DNA from: Limnohabitans sp. Rim8
GTDB lineage: Bacteria; Pseudomonadota; Gammaproteobacteria; Burkholderiales; Burkholderiaceae_C
Direction of reading: 5' to 3'
Length of the DNA stretch: 6,337 nucleotides
NCBI GenBank assembly: GCA_945877725.1
Contig: CAMDXR010000189.1
Coordinates: forward strand, 1-6,337
Shown: piece by piece, positions 1 through 6,304 of the stretch
Layout: each line of letters starts with the position of its first letter
Position numbering within the stretch: the stretch's first letter is position 1
Program-made: the position numbers and the translations under genes
Notes under the pieces: generated by a model
Database searches by the model: none
What the model saw: only the letters and a program-made list of their open reading frames with translations
What the model was told of the DNA's origin: nothing

Positions 1-461
1 AATGCCGTTAAAAAGGGCGCGAGTTCTTTATCAGTTAGGGTACGGCGTTGCAGCGCAGGTGCGGCGAAAGCCCAGCGATCTTGCTTGGTGTCGTCTTTGC
101 TTGGTGAGTTGATTTTTTGCAGTCGAACCAGGCCCACCCCGCACTCTTGCAGCATCACGCCCGGTTGTCGGGGCAGTCCACCCGCTTGTCGCCAAGCGTG
201 GGCGGTGCCCAGCGTGGGGTGTCCGGCAAAGGGCAGTTCGCCACCCGGCGTGTAGATGCGCACCCGGTAGTCGGCACCCCCTGCGGCCCCTTGGGGTGTG
301 GGGGGCAACACAAAGGTGGTTTCGCTCAGTTGGGTCCAGCGGGCAAAGGCCTGCATTTGGGCCTCGCTCAGGCCCACGCCATCCAGCACCACGGCCAGCG
401 GGTTGCCCAGAAAGGCGGTGTGGGTGAAGACGTCAACTTGTTGGAATGCGCGGATTTTCAT
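1..461 (-). CDS. PhzF-family isomerase-like protein (partial, C-terminal part beyond the window edge)
   Basis: The frame is open from the ATG at 461 to the left edge, giving 153 residues starting MKIRAFQQVDVF. The PhzF hallmark GGELPFAGHPTLGTA lies at residues 73-87. E47, in LSETTFV, aligns with the catalytic glutamate of PhzF. N20-P21 in FLGNPLAVV is also typical of the N-terminal half. Family members run to roughly 260-300 residues with two similar hot-dog-like halves, so only the first half is visible. PhzF itself isomerises a dihydro-anthranilate in phenazine synthesis, but most relatives have unknown substrates and no phenazine genes are visible here. The start overlaps the upstream cupin stop as ATGA, and no Shine-Dalgarno sequence precedes it, so translation probably depends on coupling to the cupin gene. 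Family assignment is confident; substrate unknown. Confidence 0.93.
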   Translation of the reverse strand, partial: MKIRAFQQVDVFTHTAFLGNPLAVVLDGVGLSEAQMQAFARWTQLSETTFVLPPTPQGAAGGADYRVRIYTPGGELPFAGHPTLGTAHAWRQAGGLPRQPGVMLQECGVGLVRLQKINSPSKDDTKQDRWAFAAPALQRRTLTDKELAPFLTA

Positions 462-829
462 GGTGCTTTAGATTGGATAGTGTGTTCGCCGCCCGTGCAG
501 CCGTAAAAAATGACCCAGGTCACGAAGTCGGGGCTGAAATCTTCAAAGTGGTGCGGCGTGCCAGCAGGTACAAACAGCACATCGCCTGACTGCACTTGCA
601 GATGCTCCTTGCCTAGCCAAAACGCGGAGTGACCGCAATGCACCACGTACAACTCGTCCTGCGTATGGGGTTGCTGAATGTCTTGCCCTATGCCCGAGGT
701 GGCGGGAGCGAACAGTTCCACGCTCATGCTGCCATGCGCTAGGCCGCGAACAAAGGGTGTGCCCAGCGGGTATTTACCTTCAGCGGGTTGGGGCAGGGCT
801 GCCAGCAGATTTTGGTAGTCGGCTTTCAT
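458..829 (-). CDS. Small single-domain cupin protein
   Basis: This is a 123-residue soluble protein with no signal peptide. Cupin motif 1 is seen as PHTQDELYVVHCG (residues 54-66) and motif 2 as GDVLFVPAGTPHHF (82-95). The likely metal ligands are H55, E59 and H93. The first histidine of the usual HxH pair is replaced by Q53. Small cupins of this type can be isomerases, dioxygenases, epimerases or simple binding proteins, so no reaction can be assigned. The start at 829 is supported by GGAGGT five bases upstream, inside the tail of the preceding transporter gene, whose stop overlaps this start as ATGA. The stop likewise overlaps the PhzF start. Tight packing suggests it acts on the same metabolite as the PhzF protein, by inference. 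Confidence 0.9.
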   Translation of the reverse strand: MKADYQNLLAALPQPAEGKYPLGTPFVRGLAHGSMSVELFAPATSGIGQDIQQPHTQDELYVVHCGHSAFWLGKEHLQVQSGDVLFVPAGTPHHFEDFSPDFVTWVIFYGCTGGEHTIQSKAP

Positions 830-1755
830 GCGCGACCTCCGTTAGGCGCGTTGGCCATGCGCCTGCCCATGAAGACCGTGGCCACCACGAGCAGGGCAAA
901 ACCCAGCGTCATGCTGTCCAGGGATTCGCCCAGCAGGGGAATGGCGGCCAAAATGCTGATGAAGGGTTGCAACAGCTGGGTCTGGCTGACCCGCAGCGGG
1001 CCTCCCAGCGACAGGCCCCGAAACCATGCGAAAAAGCCAGCCCACATCGAAAACACACCCACATAGAGCAAGGCCAGCCATGAGGTGTAGGCAATGCTGT
1101 GTTCGGGCCAGGTCAGCCAAGTGCCGGGCAGGGTGATGGGCAAGGCCATGACGCATACCCAGCTGATGACTTTTTCGGCCCCCAAGCTGGCCGTGACTTT
1201 GGCCCCGGCCACATAACCTAGGGCGGCCGTTAAGACAGCGCCTAACAACAAGGTGTCGGCCCAGGTCAAGCCAAAACCACTCTCAACCCCATTCTCAATT
1301 TGTGCTGCCCGCAACACGCTGTAGACCGCCACCAGTGCGCTGCCCAATGCCGCAAAGACCCAAAACCCCATGCGCGCACGCTGGTGCATGAGCCAAGCCG
1401 CTGCCGCTGCGGTGGCCAGGGGCAGCAATGCGGTGATGACGGCCGCATGGCTGGCGGTCACGCTGCGTAAGGCCCAGCCCAACAGCAAGGGGTAGCCAAT
1501 GACGTTGCCCGCCAAGGACAGGTAAAGCGAGCCGCGTTGTGAGGCCTGGGGCCAGGGTGCCCGCACGGCTAATAAATAGGCAGCTGACAAAACCCCCGCC
1601 AGTGCGGCACGGCCAAAGGTGACAAACCAGGGTGAAAGTTGCGGGGCTTCGGTCGTGCCCGTAGCCAAGCGGGTCATGGGCAGGGTGAGGGCAAAGATCA
1701 GCACGCCCAGCAAGCCCAGCCACAGGCCTTTGGTTTCATCGCTCATGTGTTTCAT
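826..1755 (-). CDS. EamA/DMT-superfamily transporter (RhaT/YdcZ-like permease)
   Basis: This is an inner-membrane protein of about 309 residues and roughly ten hydrophobic segments, made of two EamA repeats as usual for drug/metabolite transporters. The first segment is GLWLGLLGVLIFALTLPMTR. The second repeat ends with the typical pattern LLQPFISILAAIPLLGE followed by a last helix and a basic tail (MGRRM). Such proteins mostly export amino acids or other small metabolites; the substrate is not predictable. I chose the ATG at 1755 (MKHMSDETKG) because AGGG lies eight bases upstream at 1764-1767. A longer in-frame start at 1797 would overlap the previous gene, lacks a ribosome site and adds a polar, non-conserved-looking stretch. 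It follows the LysE gene by 16 bp and overlaps the cupin gene by 4 bp. Confidence 0.9.
   Translation of the reverse strand: MKHMSDETKGLWLGLLGVLIFALTLPMTRLATGTTEAPQLSPWFVTFGRAALAGVLSAAYLLAVRAPWPQASQRGSLYLSLAGNVIGYPLLLGWALRSVTASHAAVITALLPLATAAAAAWLMHQRARMGFWVFAALGSALVAVYSVLRAAQIENGVESGFGLTWADTLLLGAVLTAALGYVAGAKVTASLGAEKVISWVCVMALPITLPGTWLTWPEHSIAYTSWLALLYVGVFSMWAGFFAWFRGLSLGGPLRVSQTQLLQPFISILAAIPLLGESLDSMTLGFALLVVATVFMGRRMANAPNGGRA
835..840 (-). promoter_or_regulatory. Strong Shine-Dalgarno of the cupin gene
   Basis: On the minus strand the bases read GGAGGT, five bases before the ATG at 829. They lie within the last codons of the EamA transporter (Asn-Gly-Gly-Arg). This is the clearest ribosome binding site in the four-gene cluster and fixes the cupin start. 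Confidence 0.75.
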
Positions 1756-1763
1756 GTTGCTTG

Positions 1764-1767
1764 CCCT
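1764..1767 (-). promoter_or_regulatory. Ribosome binding site deciding the EamA start
   Basis: AGGG on the minus strand sits eight bases before the ATG at 1755, in the short gap after the LysE stop. Neither the longer start at 1797 nor the ATG at 1746 has a comparable site. Confidence 0.5.
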
Positions 1768-1771
1768 GACC

Positions 1772-2389
1772 TTAGGCTGCACTTTGGCGCAAGCCATTGA
1801 GCATCCACAACACAGTGGCCACCAAGGCCGCTGACATGCAACGGTTGAACATCAGCAAACGGCGTCCATGGGCCAGCCAGTGCCGGAGCATGGAGCCCGC
1901 CACGGCGTAGGTCAGGTTGCTCACAAACCCATAGGCCACCATGATGGGCAACAGCAACAAGGTGCGCTCGGCCGCGTCCGGCTTGCCGGCCACCCAGCCC
2001 GCCACGATGGCCAGAGCCAGCATCCAGGCTTTGATGTTGAGAAATTGCAAGCCCACGCCCTGTATAAAACCCACTTGCAATTTTTGGCTGTCGGCTTGTT
2101 GCAAGCTGCCGCTTTGCCATAAGCGAGTGGCCAGCCAAAGCAAATACCCTGTGCCCACGCTCACAATGCCCCAGCGCAGCGGCGGCCAGGCCACGACCAA
2201 GCCTCCAACACCTGTGGCGCACAGAGCGAACAAAATGCCCCAACCCACGGGGACAGCTAGGACAAAGCGCATGGCGCGTTTGAGCCCGTAGTTGGCCGCC
2301 ATGGCCGTGGACAACGTGGTGTTCGGTCCAGGGGTAAAGCTGCTCACGGTGGCGAGCACCAACAAGGCGCTGAGTTCAGAAGAGGTCAT
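1772..2389 (-). CDS. LysE/RhtB-family amino-acid exporter
   Basis: This is a 205-residue inner-membrane protein, the normal length for the family, with about six hydrophobic segments. The family signature TPGPNT is at residues 19-24, followed by a Gly-rich second half of the segment (VPVGWGILFALCATGVGG). The second conserved block is FLNIKAW (116-122), where many relatives have NPKAW, so I119 replaces the usual proline. Family members export basic, branched or hydroxylated amino acids and related compounds by proton exchange; the substrate here is unknown. It is the first gene of the minus-strand cluster and is divergent from a MocR regulator, a common arrangement for regulator-controlled exporters. 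There is no clear Shine-Dalgarno before the ATG at 2389, but the signature position supports this start. Confidence 0.93.
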   Translation of the reverse strand: MTSSELSALLVLATVSSFTPGPNTTLSTAMAANYGLKRAMRFVLAVPVGWGILFALCATGVGGLVVAWPPLRWGIVSVGTGYLLWLATRLWQSGSLQQADSQKLQVGFIQGVGLQFLNIKAWMLALAIVAGWVAGKPDAAERTLLLLPIMVAYGFVSNLTYAVAGSMLRHWLAHGRRLLMFNRCMSAALVATVLWMLNGLRQSAA

Positions 2390-2413
2390 GGCGTTGAATG
2401 TAGTGTCAGAATG

Positions 2414-2460
2414 AGTACAGTATCAGTACGGTTTTCTGATTCATTTTGAAAACTGTACTG
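2414..2460. promoter_or_regulatory. Probable MocR operator: two direct and one inverted AGTACAGT-type boxes
   Basis: AGTACAGT occurs at 2414-2421, AGTACGGT at 2425-2432 (start to start 11 bp, one helical turn), and the reverse complement ACTGTACT at 2452-2459. The second and third copies form a longer inverted repeat: CAGTACGGTTTTC at 2424-2436 against GAAAACTGTACTG at 2448-2460. It matches at 12 of 13 positions across an 11-bp spacer. MocR-type regulators such as GabR, TauR and PdxR are known to bind repeated boxes in divergent intergenic regions, so this is the best candidate site for the adjacent regulator. It lies 25-71 bp upstream of the LysE start, close enough to affect that promoter. 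Binding itself is inferred. Confidence 0.65.
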
Positions 2461-2471
2461 CTCTTGTGGCC

Positions 2472-2500
2472 TGCACACCTGCTCTAACTTGGCCTGTATT
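2472..2500 (+). promoter_or_regulatory. Weak candidate sigma-70 promoter for the MocR gene
   Basis: TGCACA at 2472-2477 and TGTATT at 2495-2500 each match four of six consensus positions and are 17 bp apart. They lie between the operator boxes and the regulator start. This is a pattern match only and could be chance. I could not find a convincing opposing promoter for the LysE operon, though one must lie within 2390-2556. Confidence 0.25.
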
Positions 2501-2556
2501 TTGCCCACGAACCCGAAAGCGCACCTTCACATGAGCGCACCCCATCACCTTTAGCC

Positions 2557-3969
2557 ATGACCCTCCTTAGCCGTGAATCAACCCAGCCCTTGTCTGAACA
2601 ACTTGCTCAGCGCTTTGTGGCGCGCATGCGTGACCAGTTGCTCATCTCAGGCGCGCGATTGCCCTCGGTTCGGCAATGCGCGCAGACGCATGGGGTGAGT
2701 GCTTCCACTGTGGTGGCGGCCTACGATTGGTTGGTGGCCCAGGGCTGGGTTGAGGCGCGTCCGAACCGGGGCTTTTTCGTGCGCGATCGGGTGCAGCGTT
2801 TGCCGCCGTCTAATACAGCGAGGCTTGGCACTGAGGCCAGCCCCCCGCCCGTGAATGCGGCCAGCTTGATTCGCGGCATGTTTCACAACGCCAGTGCCGA
2901 ACCGCAACCGGGCATGGGCGTGTTTCCGCCCGATTGGTTGGATGCCGATTTTTTGCCCGCCGCTTTGCGCAAAGTGGTGGCCAGTCCGGCCCTGCGTGAG
3001 GCTTCTTTGCGTTACGGCGAACCGCAAGGGGATTCGGGCTTGCGAGAGGTTTTGTCGGGCAAGTTGGCCAGCTTGGGTTTGCACGCAGCACCCGGACAGT
3101 TGATCACCACGGTGGGCGCGACCCATGCGTTGGACATCATCAGCCGCACCTTGCTGAGACCCGGCGATTGCGTGATGGTGGAGGAGCCGGGTTGGGCGAT
3201 CGAATTTGCCAGGTTGCAAAACTTGGGCGTGCGCATTTTGCCGGTGCCGCGCCTGGAGTCCGGCCCCGATCTGGAGGTGGTCGAGCGCTATGCCCAGTTG
3301 CATGCGCCCAAGATGATGGTCAGTGTGTCGGTGTTGCACAACCCCACGGGGTACGGTTTGTCATTGCCCTGCGCGCATCAGTTGGTGAATCTGGCCCATC
3401 GCTACAACTTCTACATGGTCGAAGACGATACCTATGGGCACATGGCCCCCGCGCATGCCGTGCGTTTGTCGGTGTTGGATGGTTTGCAAAAGACCATTTA
3501 TGTGAGCGGTTACGCCAAAATTCTGGCCCCCAGCTGGCGGGTGGGCTATCTGGCCGCTCCCGCTGACTTGAAGGAGGCGTTTTTGGATACCAAGTTGCTG
3601 TCCACCTTGACCACCCCGGTGCTGTTCGAAAAAGCCTTGGCTTTGTGTCTGGAGCAAGGATCGATTTGGCGCCATACCGAGCGTTTGTTGCAATTGCTGG
3701 ATGCAGCGCGTGGCCGCAGCGTCAAGCTGGCGCTGGCCTATGGTTGCCGGTTTGTGGCACCACCCCAAGGTCTTTTTGGGTGGGTGGATGTGGGGGTGGA
3801 CACCGATGCGCTGGCACTGCGCATGCACGACATCGGTTACCTGTTGGCCCCCGGTTCCTTGTTTCACGCCGATCGCAGGCCGGGCTCATTCATGCGCATC
3901 AACTTTGCCTGCACGCAAGAGGATAAATTTTGGCGCGCATTGGCCAGCTTGCGTGCGGAGATGTTGTGA
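2557..3969 (+). CDS. MocR-type transcriptional regulator (GntR winged helix fused to aminotransferase class I-like domain)
   Basis: The protein has 470 residues, the standard length for MocR regulators. Residues 10-76 are a GntR winged helix: PLSEQLAQRF, then LPSVRQ (35-40), GVSASTVVAAYDWL (46-59) and the wing NRGFFV. After a linker, residues from about 115 to 470 form a fold-type-I PLP domain. TVGATHALD (185-193) is the phosphate-side loop. N262 lies in HNPTG, D290 and Y293 in EDDTYG, the Schiff-base lysine K321 in GYAKILAPSWRVGY, and R447 in FMRINFA is the usual carboxylate-binding arginine. All key residues are present, so it should bind PLP and could sense an amino acid, amine or B6 vitamer. 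It is divergent from the LysE-EamA-cupin-PhzF operon and probably regulates it and itself. No Shine-Dalgarno precedes the ATG; the domain start supports it. It is not assignable to GabR, PdxR or TauR specifically. Confidence 0.94.
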   Translation: MTLLSRESTQPLSEQLAQRFVARMRDQLLISGARLPSVRQCAQTHGVSASTVVAAYDWLVAQGWVEARPNRGFFVRDRVQRLPPSNTARLGTEASPPPVNAASLIRGMFHNASAEPQPGMGVFPPDWLDADFLPAALRKVVASPALREASLRYGEPQGDSGLREVLSGKLASLGLHAAPGQLITTVGATHALDIISRTLLRPGDCVMVEEPGWAIEFARLQNLGVRILPVPRLESGPDLEVVERYAQLHAPKMMVSVSVLHNPTGYGLSLPCAHQLVNLAHRYNFYMVEDDTYGHMAPAHAVRLSVLDGLQKTIYVSGYAKILAPSWRVGYLAAPADLKEAFLDTKLLSTLTTPVLFEKALALCLEQGSIWRHTERLLQLLDAARGRSVKLALAYGCRFVAPPQGLFGWVDVGVDTDALALRMHDIGYLLAPGSLFHADRRPGSFMRINFACTQEDKFWRALASLRAEML

Positions 3970-4004
3970 CGATGCAGACCCGCTTTTGATTTGAGCGCTT
4001 GATA

Positions 4005-5942
4005 TCAGCGGCTGGAGAGGATTTCCCAGCGTTCCATGGCCGCCAGCAAGGTGTCGTCAATTTCGGTATCGCGCCTGAACAGTTGTTGCGCCAGACCCGG
4101 ATCGCGTTGGTAAATGCTGCCATCGGCCAGTTGCGCACGGGTTTGGGCTTGCTCTTTTTCCAAGGCCTCCATCTTGGCCGGCAGTTCAGCCAATTCGCGT
4201 TGCTCTTTGTAGCTGAGTTTGCTGCGGGCGGGCGTTGCGGGTGCAGCAGGTGCAGTTGTTTCTTGTGACGCGGCTTTGGTTGTGGCCGCTGGCACCGGGG
4301 CAGCGGCGTTGCTGGTGCCGTTGCGTTGGGCGGCTTGGGCCCTGATGGCCTGGCTGCGTTTGGATTGCACCAACCAGTCTTGCACCGATCCTTCGTATTC
4401 GCGCCAGAAACCGGGTTGATCCGGCGCACTCTCGCAAGCAATGATGCCCGTGACCACGTTGTCCATGAAGGCGCGGTCGTGGCTGACCAGAAAAACCGTC
4501 CCCTCATAGGTTTGCAGCAGTTCTTCCAGCAACTCGAGGGTTTCAATGTCCAGGTCGTTGGTCGGTTCGTCCAAGACCAGTACGTTGGCCGGTCGTGCAA
4601 ACAACCGAGCCAGCAACAAGCGGTTGCGTTCACCCCCTGAAAGTGAGCGCACGGGGGATGTGCCACGAGCGGGCGAGAACAAAAAGTCGCCCAGATAGCT
4701 TTTGACGTGCTGGCGCTTGTTGCCGATTTCAATCCATTCGCTGCCGGGACTGATGAAGTCCTCCAGCGTGGCGTCCAGATCCAGGGCATCGCGCATTTGG
4801 TCAAAGTAGGCGACCTCGAGCTTGGTGCCCCGGCGCACTTCGCCGCTGTCGGCCTCGAGTTCACCCAGTATGAGTTTGAGCAAGGTGGTCTTACCCGCGC
4901 CGTTGGGGCCCAGCAAGCCGATCTTGTCACCCCGCAACAGCGTGCCGGTAAACTTTTGAATCACGGTACGCACCGACCCATCGGGTTGGGTGAAGCTCTT
5001 GCTGACGTCGGTTAATTCCGCTACTAACTTGCCGCTGGGAACGCCTGAGGCCACTTCCATCCGCACATTGCCGACCTTTTCGCGCCTTGCCGCACGCTCG
5101 CCGCGCAAGTTTTGCAAGCGGGTAATGCGGCTTTGGCTGCGGGTGCGCCTTGCTTCTACGCCTTTGCGAATCCAAATCTCCTCTTGAGCCAGCAATTTGT
5201 CTGCTTTGGCCTGGATCACGGCTTCTTGGGCCAGTTGTTCTTCTTTTTGGACTTGGTATTGTGCAAAGTTGCCCGGGTAAGGGCGCAGCTTTCCGCGGTC
5301 AAGCTCCACAATGCGGGTCGCAATGCGGTCCAAAAAGGCCCGGTCATGGGTGATGGCAATGACGCTGCCTTTGAAATCAATGAGCAAGTCTTCCAGCCAA
5401 GTAATGGCATTCAGATCCAAGTGGTTGGTGGGCTCGTCTAATAAGAGCACATCAGGACGGGTGACCAAAGCCTGGGCCAGCGCCACCCTTTTACGCATGC
5501 CACCTGAAAGTGATTGGACCAGGGCCGCCGGGTCAAGTTGCAAGCGTTGCAGGGTTTCATCCAAACGCTGCTCCCATCCCCAACCATCTCTGGACTCAAT
5601 CAGCCCTTGCAGGGTGTCCAGATCACCACGACTGTGGGTGTAATCGTCTATCCACTGAACGACCTCGGCCAAACCCTCCCTCACGGATTCAAAAATCGTG
5701 TGCTCGGGGATCAAGACAGGCTCTTGTGCCACATAAGCAATGCGAACGCCTTGTTGAAGATGGAGCGCGCCATCGTCTGGGCGTTCCATGCCCGCCAAGA
5801 TCTTAAGCAAGGAAGATTTGCCTGTTCCGTTGCGACCAATTAAGCCGATGCGTTCCGAAGTCTCTAATGAGAAGTCTGCGTGATCGAGGAGTGCGACATG
5901 GCCAAAAGCCAGTGATGCGTTCAAGAGTGTGAGTAAAGCCAT
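4005..5942 (-). CDS. uup: ABC-F family ATPase Uup
   Basis: This is a 645-residue soluble protein with two ABC domains and no membrane segments. In domain 1, Walker A is GRNGTGKSS (36-44), the signature LSGGM (145-149), Walker B DVLLLDE (164-170) and the switch His H199. An inter-domain linker follows at about 225-305, containing EIWIRKGVEARRTRSQSR, a stretch characteristic of Uup. In domain 2, Walker A is GPNGAGKT (345-352), the signature LSGGE (434-438), Walker B NVLVLDE (453-459) and H488. An Ala/Thr/Pro-rich stretch (about 528-572) then leads to a charged C-terminal coiled coil (about 575-640), as in Uup, where it binds DNA. E. coli Uup is of similar length. ABC-F proteins act on ribosomes, and Uup loss also affects transposon excision. 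Both catalytic glutamates (E170, E459) are intact. It is convergent with the MocR gene, 35 bp apart. The ATG at 5942 has only a weak upstream GGA. Confidence 0.95.
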   Translation of the reverse strand: MALLTLLNASLAFGHVALLDHADFSLETSERIGLIGRNGTGKSSLLKILAGMERPDDGALHLQQGVRIAYVAQEPVLIPEHTIFESVREGLAEVVQWIDDYTHSRGDLDTLQGLIESRDGWGWEQRLDETLQRLQLDPAALVQSLSGGMRKRVALAQALVTRPDVLLLDEPTNHLDLNAITWLEDLLIDFKGSVIAITHDRAFLDRIATRIVELDRGKLRPYPGNFAQYQVQKEEQLAQEAVIQAKADKLLAQEEIWIRKGVEARRTRSQSRITRLQNLRGERAARREKVGNVRMEVASGVPSGKLVAELTDVSKSFTQPDGSVRTVIQKFTGTLLRGDKIGLLGPNGAGKTTLLKLILGELEADSGEVRRGTKLEVAYFDQMRDALDLDATLEDFISPGSEWIEIGNKRQHVKSYLGDFLFSPARGTSPVRSLSGGERNRLLLARLFARPANVLVLDEPTNDLDIETLELLEELLQTYEGTVFLVSHDRAFMDNVVTGIIACESAPDQPGFWREYEGSVQDWLVQSKRSQAIRAQAAQRNGTSNAAAPVPAATTKAASQETTAPAAPATPARSKLSYKEQRELAELPAKMEALEKEQAQTRAQLADGSIYQRDPGLAQQLFRRDTEIDDTLLAAMERWEILSSR

Positions 5943-5995
5943 GCCGCATTATCCGGGCCGGGTGATGCGAAACTTTCTCAACAACATCAAAAAAG

Positions 5996-6025
5996 TTAAG
6001 AAAGGCGAAAAATGTGTGCCATAAT
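5996..6025 (+). promoter_or_regulatory. Upstream rRNA-operon promoter (P1-like)
   Basis: TTAAGA at 5996-6001 and CATAAT at 6020-6025 are 18 bp apart. The -10 is followed by the discriminator-like block GGGCTTCGCTG (6029-6039), which recurs at the second promoter. The -35 is poor (four of six). The call depends on the resemblance to the stronger promoter 133 bp downstream, so it may be a decayed or weakly used copy. Confidence 0.5.
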
Positions 6026-6128
6026 CGAGGGCTTCGCTGCACACAAGTGATGACTTCTACGGAAGGCAAATCTGAGCAGTGAAAAGGTTTTAGAGATGAT
6101 TTTGTTCAAACAAGAAATTTTCAAAAAC

Positions 6129-6158
6129 TTGACACAAGCCTCAAAACTGTGTCATAAT
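6129..6158 (+). promoter_or_regulatory. Main rRNA-operon promoter (P2-like) with AT-rich UP-type element
   Basis: A perfect -35 TTGACA lies at 6129-6134 and a -10 CATAAT at 6153-6158, 18 bp apart. Transcription would start near 6165. The bases just upstream (about 6108-6128) are A/T-tract rich, as in UP elements of strong ribosomal promoters. The GC-rich bases after the -10 fit a growth-rate-regulated discriminator. This is the best promoter in the window and points into the structured leader and beyond the right edge. Confidence 0.75.
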
Positions 6159-6210
6159 TCAAGGCTTCGCTGATCGCGGCGGGGCAAGATAAGGTGATGT
6201 AAATTGCCTA

Positions 6211-6223
6211 GGTTCTTTAAAAA
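6211..6223 (+). promoter_or_regulatory. boxA-like antitermination element
   Basis: GGTTCTTTAAAAA closely resembles the rRNA boxA consensus (TGCTCTTTAACA), where NusB/NusE load to prevent premature termination. It lies about 45 bases into the predicted transcript, the expected place in an rRNA leader. Confidence 0.65.
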
Positions 6224-6240
6224 TATACAGCCGATAAGCG

Positions 6241-6304
6241 TGGGCGTTTGATGGTGATTGCCAAGTTCTTCGGAACTTAGCTTTAATTAGCTAACAAACG
6301 CTCA
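6241..6304 (+). other. Structured leader element: long stem enclosing two hairpins
   Basis: TGGGCGTTTG (6241-6250) can pair with CAAACGCTCA (6295-6304) in ten pairs, one of them G-U. Inside, AAGTTC (6263-6268) and GAACTT (6273-6278) form a perfect six-pair hairpin closed by the very stable TTCG tetraloop. AGCT (6279-6282) can pair with AGCT (6289-6292). This follows the boxA in the position of boxB/boxC leader structures of rRNA operons and could help antitermination or precursor processing. Folding is by eye. Confidence 0.6.

Noticed and set aside
117..506. Plus-strand open frame of 129 codons at the left end
   Set aside because: It is antisense to the PhzF-family gene, whose hallmark motif is clearly in the minus frame.
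1752..2243. Open frame of 163 codons inside the LysE gene region
   Set aside because: It is same-strand but out of frame with the LysE gene, which carries the TPGPNT signature. The alternative translation lacks membrane segments or motifs.
2647..3339. Open frame of 230 codons opposite the MocR gene
   Set aside because: It is antisense to a clear MocR coding sequence. The His/Gln/Arg-rich translation is typical of a mirrored GC-rich gene and no family is recognisable.
3361..3867. Open frame of 168 codons opposite the aminotransferase-like domain
   Set aside because: It is a shadow of the MocR gene with no ribosome site and no recognisable motif.
3970..4004. Possible bidirectional terminator between the MocR gene and uup
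   Set aside because: Only a short imperfect palindrome around TGATATCA is present. There is no GC-rich stem followed by a T-run on either strand, so I cannot call a terminator.
3899..4930. Open frame of 343 codons on the minus strand
   Set aside because: It lies out of frame inside uup on the same strand. Its translation is rich in Trp, Arg, Pro and Ser with no domain pattern, while the uup frame has every ABC motif.
6054..6065. Short CTTC-TACG-GAAG hairpin between the two rRNA promoters
   Set aside because: The four-pair stem is too short to separate from chance.
5803..6069. Small minus-strand open frame spanning the uup start and the rRNA promoter
   Set aside because: It overlaps uup out of frame and runs through the promoter sequences. 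There is no ribosome site or family resemblance.
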